In this document: piece by piece, positions 56,021 to 64,000 of the stretch
Layout: every line of letters starts with the position of its first letter
How positions within the stretch are numbered: the stretch's first letter is position 1
NCBI GenBank assembly: GCA_936920625.1
Contig: CAKZHC010000011.1
Coordinates: forward strand, 124,001-188,000
Length of the DNA stretch: 64,000 nt
Direction of reading: 5' to 3'
Source of the DNA: an uncultured Enterobacteriaceae bacterium
Lineage (GTDB): Bacteria; Pseudomonadota; Gammaproteobacteria; Enterobacterales; Enterobacteriaceae
The notes under the pieces: model-generated
What the model saw: the letters and a program-made list of their open reading frames with translations, nothing else
Told to the model about the DNA's origin: nothing
Databases searched by the model: none
Translations under genes and position numbers: made by a program

Positions 56021-56460
56021 ACAGCGTCATCCTCCAGATAACAGTTGCTGTTACTTACGTTACTACACAATGTATTTGATGTGGATTCAATGAGGGAATT
56101 ACTTTCTATTGCTTCAGCTCACATTTTAATTTCAGAGTGCAGTCTGCCATAAATTATAAATTGGGACTGCTGAATTAATGCTATGTGAAAATGTAATAAA
56201 CCATTACCCGCCCAGCACTGCTGTCAGCACCAGATCCATTTATAGATTTTGACTAAACTAATAAGTAATAGCAAAAAAGTCATATCTGTTACCAGTGCAG
56301 GCCATGCACCACCATTATTAATCACTTACAAATAAAAGTATCGGGTTAAGACGGGCCAGTAACCACGCAGTCTCCACCGGGCAGTTACTCATAAACATTA
56401 TAGGGTTCAGACCCTGTAACCCTGTTTTTTAGCGCTCTAACTGCACATTATCTTATCGCT
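56021..56460. other. lpxO upstream region
   Basis: 440 AT-rich bases holding the lpxO promoter region. The only notable element is a terminator-like hairpin on the plus strand at 56402-56430, although no plus-strand gene precedes it for over 2 kb. No open frame with family features is present. Confidence 0.45.
56402..56430 (+). terminator. Terminator-like hairpin without an upstream gene
   Basis: AGGGTT (56402-56407), loop CAGACCCTGT, AACCCT (56418-56423), then GTTTTTT. An alternative inner stem AGGGT/ACCCT with loop TCAG competes with it. On the plus strand this has the form of an intrinsic terminator; it faces the end of the minus-strand psiF-like gene. It could close an unannotated plus-strand small RNA. 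Confidence 0.45.
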
Positions 56461-56676
56461 TTAAAGTCCCTTAGATACGCTCTCTCTGTTAATACACTCT
56501 TTCATTAACTCCTTACGTTTTTTACGTTGTTCCGGGGTTAAAGAACTATTTGCCTTTCCTATTTCTTTCTGGCATTTAGCTGTTTTTTCCTTTAGCTCTG
56601 ACGTTATCTCTGCAGTGACTACCGTGGAGGTCATTAACGTACTTAATGCCAGTATTGCTACTATACTCATTTTCAT
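56461..56676 (-). CDS. Small periplasmic PsiF-like protein
   Basis: A 71-residue protein with a clear signal peptide (MSIVAILALSTLMTSTVVTAE) followed by one repeat of PsiF type: KCQKEIGKANSSLTPEQRKKRKELMKECI, where two cysteines frame a Lys-rich helix as in PsiF. AGG lies eight bases before the ATG. It is on the same strand as psiF and separated from it by lpxO. It looks like a shortened paralogue of psiF; function unknown. Confidence 0.7.
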   Translation of the reverse strand: MKMSIVAILALSTLMTSTVVTAEITSELKEKTAKCQKEIGKANSSLTPEQRKKRKELMKECINRESVSKGL

Positions 56677-56816
56677 TTTTATTACCTGCTATCACTTGTT
56701 GATATTAATACAAAGTTTAGTGCAATTAGGATTATAGATATAGGTTAAAAAAGTTGCAACGCCATTATTCACTCAAAATATAAAACTATCTTTTATATAA
56801 TATAATTGCTATGACA

Positions 56817-57167
56817 TCAGCCCCCCGCCCTGCGGCATACCCATATTTCGTTGATATGTATCTGAGGTAAACTGGTATTCTGCTTACCTGGAAATGCTCC
56901 ATCACAGGCGTTCACTCCGGCTTTCCCAAAAGCAATCAGGGATTGATTTTTATCTGTCATAAAATCATTTTCCACTATTTGCAAAGTACCGGTCTGAGCC
57001 ATCAGTAACCCTGATTGTTCCATTTTTTCAGCCAGCTTTATCTGCCATAATATTACTATAGCAATATCTCCACAGTTTGTTCTTAAGTTCGTATTATTCT
57101 TACAGATAAATAATACCAGCATTAATAGTTGATTTCCTGATAAAACCTGTCTGGTATATTTCAGCAA
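56817..57167 (-). CDS. Hypothetical protein, doubtful
   Basis: I do not recognise this 116-codon frame. It starts with TTG and has no good ribosome binding site; an internal ATG 15 codons later gives MLVLFICKNNTNLRT. The middle and C-terminal parts (AEKMEQSGLLMAQTG, SLIAFGKAGVNACDGAFPGKQ) look protein-like but match no family I know. It may be a degraded accessory gene between the psiF-like gene and mdtG. Confidence 0.3.
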   Translation of the reverse strand: MLKYTRQVLSGNQLLMLVLFICKNNTNLRTNCGDIAIVILWQIKLAEKMEQSGLLMAQTGTLQIVENDFMTDKNQSLIAFGKAGVNACDGAFPGKQNTSLPQIHINEIWVCRRAGG

Positions 57168-57328
57168 TTGATAGCAATAATTTACAATATAATTCGAAGA
57201 ATCTGTTCATCAGCCTAATAATATATTTAACAGGCTGATTCGCGATTTTAATAATTTGTTAAAGCAAAAATTATTTTCAAAATAAAATAAACAAGGTAGC
57301 ATAATATTATAATTGAAAATCATTAAAG

Positions 57329-58585
57329 TCAGGCCGGATTAATTCGGCTTCGGTTATACCAGCTAATTACTAACTGAATAATATTAATCAGCACGAATAA
57401 CGCTGTGACAATAAATACCCAGCGAAAACCACCTAATGCTGATACTGCTGATCCTACCAACGGCCCGACAACATTGCCCATATACATAAATGACTGATTA
57501 TAGCCAAAAATACGGCCAATTACCCGATCGCTGGTGAAACGTAATAGCAGTGTCTGCACTGCTGGCATCATAGCACCCTCGAAAAAACCAAATATAAAAC
57601 GGCAGACACCCAGCTGCCACGCGCTATTCACCTGAGACATGGCTATAAACAACATTACCGTCATAATAAGAGAAGCTATAAGAATTCGTTCAGTGCCAAT
57701 CCTGTCACCAAGTCTGCCGAGCCCAGGGGCTGACATTAACGCCGCCATACCCGGTAATGCTGCTATCACTCCACTAATGAAAGCCAAATTGTGCACCTGA
57801 GGTTCAAGCTGGCGAACAAACAGCGTCAGGACCGGCGTCACCGACCCATTGCAGAGCTGAATAATCAGCGTGGTGAAAAAAAGACTAAAAATAAGGACTG
57901 GGTTACTAATAGTGCGAAAAACCTCACGGCCAGTAAGCATCTTTGCTTTGTTGACTGGCTGAAAGTTTATCTCTTTAACCAACAGCAGAGTAAACAAAAA
58001 TGTTACCAGTAATAGTGCTGATGTCACCATAAAAACCGCCCGCAGGCCTATTACATCAGCCAGTAAACCACCCAGCATTGGTCCAATAATCACCCCGCTA
58101 ATCTGCCCGGTTGAGACGGTACCCAATCCCCAGCCACTTCGCCCACGAGGGATTTGTGCCACCATTAACGCCATTGCATTAGGAATATAGCCAGAGGTGA
58201 GGCCCATTAATGCACGCAATGCCAGAAGCTGCCACACTTCGGTGACAAAAGCCTGTAAAAAAATAAGCACACTCATGCCTAGTGAGGCTCGCAGCATCAT
58301 AAGCCTCCTGCCTTTGCGATCGGCCAGGCGACCCCAGAGAGGAGAAACTGCTGCTGAAACAACAAAAGTAACGCTAAAGATTAATCCTGCCCACAACGCC
58401 AGTTTATCATGCTCGCTGACCCCCAGTTGCTCTATGAAGAGTGGCAGGAATGGGATAATCTGGCTCATGGCCATGCCGGTAAAAAAACACCCAACCCAGA
58501 CGAAGATAAGATTAAACTTCCAGGATTCCATCAACAAAATCAACCAGTTATAAAACGCATTAATAACATTATTCTCATGAGCCAC
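57329..58585 (-). CDS. mdtG: Multidrug efflux MFS transporter MdtG
   Basis: Inner-membrane drug:proton antiporter; in E. coli overexpression gives fosfomycin and deoxycholate tolerance. Twelve hydrophobic segments are visible. WKFNLIFVWVGCFFTGMAMS, PFLPLFIEQLGV, SPLWGRLADRKGRRLMMLRASLGM (MFS motif A), SAPGLGRLGDRIGTERILI and GRIFGYNQSFMYMGNVVGPL track E. coli MdtG closely. The 418-residue form uses GTG at 58585; the ATG at 58531 (MESWKFNL) would remove an extra 18-residue head. Neither has a strong ribosome binding site. Confidence 0.87.
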   Translation of the reverse strand: MAHENNVINAFYNWLILLMESWKFNLIFVWVGCFFTGMAMSQIIPFLPLFIEQLGVSEHDKLALWAGLIFSVTFVVSAAVSPLWGRLADRKGRRLMMLRASLGMSVLIFLQAFVTEVWQLLALRALMGLTSGYIPNAMALMVAQIPRGRSGWGLGTVSTGQISGVIIGPMLGGLLADVIGLRAVFMVTSALLLVTFLFTLLLVKEINFQPVNKAKMLTGREVFRTISNPVLIFSLFFTTLIIQLCNGSVTPVLTLFVRQLEPQVHNLAFISGVIAALPGMAALMSAPGLGRLGDRIGTERILIASLIMTVMLFIAMSQVNSAWQLGVCRFIFGFFEGAMMPAVQTLLLRFTSDRVIGRIFGYNQSFMYMGNVVGPLVGSAVSALGGFRWVFIVTALFVLINIIQLVISWYNRSRINPA

Positions 58586-59058
58586 ATCAAATAAAGCAAA
58601 TGTGCATTAGTTACAGAATAAATTGTAATCAGGGGGTTAATACTCGCAATGGCTAGCGAAAAGCACAGCAGAACATTGTTGTTAGTAAAGTTACACTACG
58701 GTCAGAAGCCGCCTGAACGTATCTCTATATCCATAATAACCCCCAGCCGGCAGATATTGTGTGGCTATTGGCCATACCAGCGGTTTGCCATAATATTACT
58801 TCCATAATGATTATAAAGTAAAATTAGTTAGTTATGTCACAGGATCTGGCATGCCTTGATCTCTCAGGGCATGAAAATTGAAGCCGGTAATGGTATTCAA
58901 AGCAGCAACATATGCTGGCCATCACCTTTGCTGGTGACCAGTCAAAAATGGCCCGTCTATTGATAGCTTATAAACAAAGCCTGTTGATAATATGACCTAT
59001 GCAGCCAACGGCAGGTTAACAAGACAGAGCGCCAGGGAAACCTCTAGGCGCAGGCGAT
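58586..59058. other. mdtG-yaiA intergenic region
   Basis: 473 bases with no supported gene. It contains the mdtG promoter region and the 3' flank of yaiA. A weak inverted repeat (TCACC/GGTGA near 58924-58940) lacks a T run. aroM, the E. coli neighbour of yaiA, is not present. Confidence 0.45.
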
Positions 59059-59250
59059 CTATATTTTGTCTGCATCTTCATAACGGGCTTTGGCATCAAG
59101 CGCTTCCTGCTCTGTCTGGTGTTCACTAATCAGTGCATTGGGCTTAGGGTGATCTGAACGCAATTCATACCAAGTCACAGTGTGACCAGGAAGGCCTTTT
59201 TCAATGGGCACTATACGTGCCTCACGTGGATATGGGGGTCTGCCAGCCAT
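59059..59250 (-). CDS. yaiA: Small conserved protein YaiA
   Basis: Protein of 63 residues, the same as E. coli YaiA, of unknown function and part of the aroL transcript in E. coli. RPPYPREARIVPIEKGLPGHTVTWYELR and DHPKPNALISEHQTEQEALDAKARYED match along the whole length. The ATG at 59250 has GGAG six bases upstream; the frame opens at 59262. It lies 165 bases downstream of aroL on the same strand. Confidence 0.92.
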   Translation of the reverse strand: MAGRPPYPREARIVPIEKGLPGHTVTWYELRSDHPKPNALISEHQTEQEALDAKARYEDADKI

Positions 59251-59415
59251 CGTCATCTCCATATATCAGAGAAAATTAGCACGAGAAACACACTAGTATG
59301 TGTTTTTAATGAGTTTAGCACATGCAATATTCCTGAGACGGCAGACCACACCCGATGAACATGCCAGGTATGGATTGCGCGCACTTTCAGAAGAGTAACG
59401 GTTACAACAGGCAGG

Positions 59416-59940
59416 TTAACTGGCACGAAAGAGCGCCAGTGCCTTTAGCATCTGCTGCACAACAACGTCCGGAGTACAAACTGCATCAATCGTGTAGTGT
59501 GCTACCTGTTTATAAACTGCCGAACGGGCATCGAGCACCTCGAATATCTCTTCGGAAATAGGTCGGCCCGTAAGCGTCGGACGCTGCTCTGTAAGTGGTT
59601 GTGCTTCCAGTCTGGCGGACAGAATATCTGCCCCAGCATGAAGATAGATGACCCGCCCTCGCTCCCGCATGAAATGGCGATTACACTCCTCTAAAACGAT
59701 GCCTCCGCCTGTGGCTACCACTGTGCCAGGCTTACTAACCGCAATCAATGCCTGGCTCTCACGCTGGCGAAACCCCTTCCAGCCCTCATCCGTAACAATC
59801 TCTGTCACAGTACGCTGTGCTGCCTGTTGTAGATATTCATCGGTGTCACAAAAACTATAAGAGAGCGCCTCCGCCAGCGCCTTGCCTGCTGTGGTTTTAC
59901 CACATCCGCGGGCACCAATAAGATAAACGGGTAATATCAT
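59416..59940 (-). CDS. aroL: Shikimate kinase II
   Basis: Phosphorylates shikimate with ATP in the pathway to chorismate. P-loop GARGCGKTTAGK starts at residue 9; the shikimate-binding DTDEYLQQ, FRQRESQAL and VATGGGIVL, and the lid RPTLTGRPISEE follow. Length is 174, identical to E. coli. TyrR and TrpR control it in E. coli; I could not find a convincing TyrR box (TGTAAA-N6-TTTACA) in the 271 bases upstream. Confidence 0.95.
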   Translation of the reverse strand: MILPVYLIGARGCGKTTAGKALAEALSYSFCDTDEYLQQAAQRTVTEIVTDEGWKGFRQRESQALIAVSKPGTVVATGGGIVLEECNRHFMRERGRVIYLHAGADILSARLEAQPLTEQRPTLTGRPISEEIFEVLDARSAVYKQVAHYTIDAVCTPDVVVQQMLKALALFRAS

Positions 59941-60211
59941 GGTAAATCATTCCTGACTTTGCATTAGCTCTGGTATCGATGGATGATACTCACATTAGCT
60001 GTTTATCACTACCAGCAGGCTGGTTTTTAGATCGCTGTAGGTGATTTATCAGTACATCAAATTGACTGATGAGATTAATAACATGTTAATTGACTTTAGT
60101 TGTACCACTCTTTGGTATTCCTGTTCGCAACATTTTTTTACTGGCGGATGATTTACTTTTAAGCTGCCATCCTGAAAATATCTTATAGCGTTCACCGGGA
60201 GGTAATTATTT

Positions 60212-60886
60212 ATGCATAGTCACGAACAACAATTGATTGAGGGTTTATTCAGCCGCCTGCAACAGGCAGCCTCTCAGTCCGGGCCACGTGATGCGGCGGC
60301 AGAACAACTTATTTCGCAACAATCACAGCAAGTACCTTCTGCTCCTTATTATATGACGCAGACATTGCTCATTCAGGAAGCCGCTATGAAGCAGCTGGAG
60401 CAGCGAGTCAGAGAACTGGAAAACCAGCTTGCAGCAGCGCAGGAAACACAACCAAAGCAGCATAGTGGCGGTTTTCTTGACAGTCTGTTTAGTGGCAAAA
60501 ATAATTACAAACCAGCAGCAGCGGCGACAAACACAATGCGGGCAGCACCAGAATCTGCTCCTGCCCCTCCATCACCCCAGATCGCAGCACCCCAGATGGC
60601 ATCACGAGGTAGTGGATTTCTCGGCAGTGCGCTGCAAACAGCTGTTGGCGTAGCAGGCGGTGTTGTGATGGCTAATATGCTCACAAATATGTTCCACCGC
60701 ACGCCCCCCCAGGAGATAGTTAATATCATTGAAAACCCACCACTGCCGCAGAATGATTTTTCTGCCTCCGATCATTCCTTTTTGGACCAGAATGCAGGCT
60801 GGCAGGACGCGGGCTTCACAACCAATGATTTTGACGATATTGATAATGACACTCAGAGTAGTTATGACGATGATGGTTTCATTTGA
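60212..60886 (+). CDS. DUF2076 family protein
   Basis: A 224-residue protein of unknown function, COG3416-type. The N-terminal domain (HEQQLIEGLFSRLQQAASQSGPRDAAAEQLI, then APYYMTQTLLIQEAAMKQLEQRVRELENQL, a short coiled coil) is diagnostic. A Pro/Ala linker follows, then a Gly-rich hydrophobic segment (GFLGSALQTAVGVAGGVVMANML, about 135-165), and a strongly acidic tail (DDIDNDTQSSYDDDGF). There is no cleavable signal peptide. A good ribosome binding site (GGGAGG) precedes the ATG. It is the last gene of the inserted block. Confidence 0.85.
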   Translation: MHSHEQQLIEGLFSRLQQAASQSGPRDAAAEQLISQQSQQVPSAPYYMTQTLLIQEAAMKQLEQRVRELENQLAAAQETQPKQHSGGFLDSLFSGKNNYKPAAAATNTMRAAPESAPAPPSPQIAAPQMASRGSGFLGSALQTAVGVAGGVVMANMLTNMFHRTPPQEIVNIIENPPLPQNDFSASDHSFLDQNAGWQDAGFTTNDFDDIDNDTQSSYDDDGFI

Positions 60887-61005
60887 CGGTGTAATGCTGC
60901 CGTAGTACTGAGAGTCTTAACAACAGGGGATATTCACATACGGGCCGGCTCTTTCTTTACTTCTGGCCAGGCCCGTCAACAGCAATGGACCCATTCGGAC
61001 TGCCC

Positions 61006-61800
61006 TTATACTGCTATTGGTGCTTTGATAGCAGGCCACGGTTCATATCCTGCGATTTCGAAGTCTTCGAACTGATAATCAAACAATGAAGGTGGCTTAC
61101 GCTTTATCAGCAACTGGGGCAACATACGCGGTTCGCGAGTTAACTGTAAACGGGCCTGGTCGAGATGATTATTGTAGAGATGCACATCGCCTCCGGTCCA
61201 GATGAACTCGCCCGGCATTAAATCACACTGCTGGGCAACCATGGCGACCAACAAAGCATAACTGGCGATATTGAATGGCAGACCGAGGAAAACATCGCAA
61301 GAGCGCTGATAGAGCTGGCAGGATAGCTTTCCTTCTGCAACATAAAACTGAAAAAAGGCATGGCAGGGAGCCAACGCCATCTGGTCAAGCTCGCCTACGT
61401 TCCATGCTGAAACAATAATACGACGTGAGTCAGGGTCATGTTTTAGTTGTTCCAGTACACGGCTTAGCTGATCAATTTGCCGTCCGTCAGCACTGCCCCA
61501 GCAGCGCCACTGCCTGCCATAAACAGGCCCCAGATCGCCATTCTTATCTGCCCACTCATTCCAAATAGTAACACCATTTTGGCGCAGATAATTGATGTTG
61601 GTATCCCCACGCAGAAACCATAATAACTCATAGATAATAGCGTTCAGATGGCACTTTTTAGTGGTTACTAATGGAAATCCCTGTTGCAAATTAAAGCGCA
61701 TCTGATGGCCGAAAACTGAACGTGTTCCCGTGCCAGTGCGATCATTTTTCGCCGTACCCTGTTCCAGAACGTGCTGCATTAATGCCAGATATTGTCTCAT
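61006..61800 (-). CDS. thyA: Thymidylate synthase
   Basis: Methylates dUMP to dTMP with methylene-tetrahydrofolate. The 264 residues equal E. coli. The catalytic cysteine lies in LAPCHAFFQFYV (about 146), with RRIIVSAWNVGEL, YQRSCDVFLGLPFNIASYALL and WTGGDVHLYNNH also present; the end reads WPAIKAPIAV. The start overlaps the lgt stop, as in E. coli. Confidence 0.97.
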   Translation of the reverse strand: MRQYLALMQHVLEQGTAKNDRTGTGTRSVFGHQMRFNLQQGFPLVTTKKCHLNAIIYELLWFLRGDTNINYLRQNGVTIWNEWADKNGDLGPVYGRQWRCWGSADGRQIDQLSRVLEQLKHDPDSRRIIVSAWNVGELDQMALAPCHAFFQFYVAEGKLSCQLYQRSCDVFLGLPFNIASYALLVAMVAQQCDLMPGEFIWTGGDVHLYNNHLDQARLQLTREPRMLPQLLIKRKPPSLFDYQFEDFEIAGYEPWPAIKAPIAV

Positions 61801-62687
61801 TTTTGTTCACCCGCCGGGCTGCCTGACTGTCGACGATATGACCAGATGACTATAACCATACCTGACAAAATCATTGGAGTGGAAAGGAGTTGCCCCATGC
61901 TAATGTGCCCGCCCAGCAGCAGGCCCAGTTGCTGGTCCGGCTGACGAAAATATTCCACAATATAACGAAACAGTCCGTAGCAGGTCAGGAACAGCCCGGA
62001 TACGCTACCTAAGGGGCGAGGTTTACGAATATACAAATTAAGAATGATGAACAGCACCACACCTTCGAGCAACATTTCGTAGAGTTGCGAAGGATGCCGC
62101 GGCAGCACGCCATAGAGGTTACTCGCCATTAACGCCTGCAAGGCAGGATTATCCGCAGCCAGCAGTGTATCTTCGCCATGGGAACCGGGAAATAGCATCG
62201 CCCAGGGCAAAGAGGGATCAACTCGCCCCCAGAGTTCACCATTAATAAAATTTCCCAGCCGCCCAAGCCCAAGCCCGAAGGGAATGAGGGGAGCAATGAA
62301 ATCAGAAACCTGGAAAAAAGTGCGTTTTGTCCGGTGAGCAAACCAGCACATTACAATGATAACGCCGAGTAATCCGCCATGAAATGACATCCCGCCATCC
62401 CAGACTTTAAAGAGATAGAGTGGATTATCGAGAAACAGAGGCAGATTATAGAACAGGACATAGCCAATGCGGCCACCAAGGAAAACGCCAAAAAACCCGG
62501 CATAAAGCAAATTCTCAACTTCCGATCTCTTCCAGCCGCTGCCAGGTTTATCCGCGCGACGGAACGCCAGCCACATAGCGAAAATAAAACCCACCAGATA
62601 CATCAGACCATACCAGTGGAGCGAAACTGGCCCAACCGAGAAAATGACCGGATCGAATTGTGGGAAAACCAGATAATTACTACTCAT
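61797..62687 (-). CDS. lgt: Prolipoprotein diacylglyceryl transferase
   Basis: Adds diacylglycerol from phosphatidylglycerol to the lipobox cysteine of prolipoproteins, the first step of lipoprotein maturation (needed for MltA in this window). Seven membrane segments; the essential HGGLLGV segment (DGGMSFHGGLLGVI) and the Lgt signature GRLGNFINGELWGR are intact, as is HPSQLYEMLLEG. Length is 296 (E. coli 291). It is followed by thyA with overlap. Confidence 0.96.
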   Translation of the reverse strand: MSSNYLVFPQFDPVIFSVGPVSLHWYGLMYLVGFIFAMWLAFRRADKPGSGWKRSEVENLLYAGFFGVFLGGRIGYVLFYNLPLFLDNPLYLFKVWDGGMSFHGGLLGVIIVMCWFAHRTKRTFFQVSDFIAPLIPFGLGLGRLGNFINGELWGRVDPSLPWAMLFPGSHGEDTLLAADNPALQALMASNLYGVLPRHPSQLYEMLLEGVVLFIILNLYIRKPRPLGSVSGLFLTCYGLFRYIVEYFRQPDQQLGLLLGGHISMGQLLSTPMILSGMVIVIWSYRRQSGSPAGEQK

Positions 62688-62908
62688 CTTTCACCATATA
62701 TAGTACCCAGGCTGACCAGTTGCAATGGGCTGCCGGTTTAAGTTTAGTGCGAAATGATAACATAGCAGATGTCTGGAGATGAGGAACTTTGTAAACCAGG
62801 ATACACCTGACTTTTTGTCAGGAATGTCATTTTTGACGATTTTCATTCAGACTGTAGCACCGGCTGGATATAAAAAACAGATTTTCGCCGATAGAGCCCC
62901 ACTCTGGC

Positions 62909-62931
62909 AAAAAGACGGCATTTTAAAATGC
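62909..62931 (-). terminator. Possible ptsP intrinsic terminator
   Basis: On the minus strand, ten bases after the ptsP stop, the palindrome GCATT-TTAA-AATGC (62918-62931) is followed by CGTCTTTTT. The stem is short and AT-rich, so this is a moderate candidate only. The rest of the ptsP-lgt gap holds a second small hairpin (CCTGAC/GTCAGG, 62806-62822) without a proper T run. Confidence 0.4.
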
Positions 62932-62941
62932 ACTGTTAACT

Positions 62942-64000
62942 TTAGCGATGAATCCACTCCGCCAGTCCCTTATACTCCATAAATTCCGACACCATATCCC
63001 GGACTTCCGTTGTCAGATGCACGGAAAGACTGCGGCGAACTAACGCCTGTGCTTCCGACAGCTCTATATGCCGCAGCAGGTATTTTATTCGCGCTACATT
63101 GTTGCCATTCATGCTCAAGTGATAATACCCCATACCTATTAGCAGCACTACACACATCGGATCGCCTGCCATCTCACCACAGAGACACAGTTCAAGACCA
63201 GCTTCACCTGCCTCATAAGCAATGATGCTTAGCACACGTAACATAGCCGGGTGTAAGCTGTCATACAAATCGGCAACCCGAGTATTATTGCGGTCAACCG
63301 CCAGCAGATATTGCGTCAGATCGTTACTGCCTACAGAGATAAAATCAACGCGGTCACGTAATGCCGGCAACATAAATACCATCGAGGGCACCTCAATCAT
63401 TACGCCCAGTCGTGGCAATGGAATGCTGTATCCCAGCATCTCTTGTACTTCTTCCCCAGCCCGCAGTATCAAACTACGGGCATCGATCACTTCCTCAATG
63501 CTGGTTATCATCGGTAGCAAAATGCTGAGATTGCCGCTGGCTGCATTGGCGCGTAGCATCGCCCGTACCTGAACCAAAAAAATTTCTGGCTGATCGAGTG
63601 TCAAACGGATGCCACGCCAGCCCAGACAGGGATTTTCTTCACTGATGGGCATATAGGGGAGCTGTTTTTCTGCACCGATATCCAGCGTACGCAGCGTTAC
63701 CGGTTTTTCGTGAAAAAGCTGTAACATGCCCTTATACTGAGCAACCTGCTCTTCTTCAGATGGAAAACCACTTTGTAATAGAAAAGGGAACTCAGTGCGA
63801 TAGAGACCTATGCCATCAACCCAATCCCCTGCCGATTGCTCATGTTCAGGGGTCAGACCCGCATTAAGCATCACTTTTATCGGTTCGCCACTTTTGAGAA
63901 GGCCAAGCAGTTCAATGAACTCTTCTGCCATTTTGCTCAAAATATTTTGCTGGGTAATCAGGCGCTGATACTCTGCAATCACTAAAGGTTCAGGATCAAT
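62942..64000 (-). CDS. ptsP: Phosphoenolpyruvate-protein phosphotransferase PtsP (EI-Ntr), partial
   Basis: First protein of the nitrogen phosphotransferase system; takes phosphate from PEP and passes it to NPr. Only the C-terminal 352 codons are in the window; the GAF and phosphohistidine domains lie beyond the right edge. Seen here is the PEP-binding barrel: IGLYRTEFPFL, CLGWRGIRL, VGSNDLTQYLLAVDRNNTRV and the proton-donating cysteine in LCGEMAGDP. The usual GGDK after RTLD is GAEK here. No other defect is visible in this part. Confidence 0.93.
   Translation of the reverse strand: MDPEPLVIAEYQRLITQQNILSKMAEEFIELLGLLKSGEPIKVMLNAGLTPEHEQSAGDWVDGIGLYRTEFPFLLQSGFPSEEEQVAQYKGMLQLFHEKPVTLRTLDIGAEKQLPYMPISEENPCLGWRGIRLTLDQPEIFLVQVRAMLRANAASGNLSILLPMITSIEEVIDARSLILRAGEEVQEMLGYSIPLPRLGVMIEVPSMVFMLPALRDRVDFISVGSNDLTQYLLAVDRNNTRVADLYDSLHPAMLRVLSIIAYEAGEAGLELCLCGEMAGDPMCVVLLIGMGYYHLSMNGNNVARIKYLLRHIELSEAQALVRRSLSVHLTTEVRDMVSEFMEYKGLAEWIHR

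Noticed and set aside
59941..60211. TyrR boxes upstream of aroL
   Set aside because: The best candidate (TGTACTGATAAATCACCTACA) has the wrong spacing and poor half sites.
60940..60976. Stem ACGGGCC/GGCCCGT as a thyA terminator
   Set aside because: The loop is long and no T run follows on either strand, so it was not listed as a terminator.
62779..62982. 67-codon plus-strand ORF between lgt and ptsP
   Set aside because: It runs into the antisense of the ptsP 3' end and has no similarity to a known family.

Overview
The window is chromosomal DNA from a member of the Enterobacterales. Gene order follows the Escherichia coli segment ispD-ftsB-ygbE-cysC-cysN-cysD ... cysH-cysI-cysJ-queD-queE-eno-pyrG-mazG-relA-rlmD-barA ... 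syd ... ppnN ... rlmM-ygdD ... csdA-csdE-tcdA-mltA-tRNA(fMet)-amiC-argA-recD-recB-recC-ppdC-ygdB-ppdB-ppdA ... thyA-lgt-ptsP. Three departures point to an Erwinia/Pantoea-type relative rather than E. coli itself: cysG is joined to cysDNC, a glycerate kinase lies beside barA, and an lpxO/mdtG/proC/aroL block sits between ppdA and thyA. This placement is inferred from gene order and remembered protein sequences; no phylogeny was run.

Layout. 1-5602: ispD (cut by the window edge), ftsB, ygbE and the sulfate-activation/siroheme operon cysGDNC. 5603-7687: an AT-rich stretch with only small gene fragments. 7688-11996: the sulfite-reduction operon cysJIH, in which cysI is broken by a one-base deletion in a G run. 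12197-21393: queD, queE, eno, pyrG, mazG, relA and rlmD. 21648-26829: barA, garK, the regulatory RNA csrB and syd. 27169-30774: ppnN, a DUF6314-like gene, rlmM and ygdD. 30827-31773: the tail of a dead gcvA. 31774-35728: csdA-csdE, tcdA, mltA and one initiator tRNA. 36556-48385: amiC, argA, recD, recB and recC, with ptrA missing. 48401-51606: an NfeD/SPFH pair and the prepilin-like ppdCBA-ygdB genes. 52093-60886: a transplanted block (D-Ala-D-Ala dipeptidase, yaiI, proC, two psiF-type genes, lpxO, mdtG, yaiA, aroL, DUF2076 gene). 61006-64000: thyA, lgt and ptsP (5' end outside the window).

How the parts work together. CysDNC turn sulfate into PAPS, CysH reduces PAPS to sulfite, and CysJI reduces sulfite to sulfide using the siroheme that CysG makes, so almost the whole assimilatory sulfate pathway is here. 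BarA is the sensor kinase that (with UvrY, outside the window) switches on CsrB. The csrB gene lies about 2 kb from barA and has a UvrY-type box upstream. RecBCD is encoded as a complete set.

The segment shows early gene decay: frameshifts in cysI and barA, no normal start codon in ppdA, a gcvA remnant, loss of ptrA, queF, mazEF and truC-yqcA-yqcC from their usual places, and several gene-poor gaps. I see no insertion sequence, prophage, CRISPR array or rRNA. No wholly new system is evident. The most informative items are csrB with its box, the barA and cysI frameshifts, the ppdA start, the gcvA remnant and the small secreted-looking ORF where ptrA should be.
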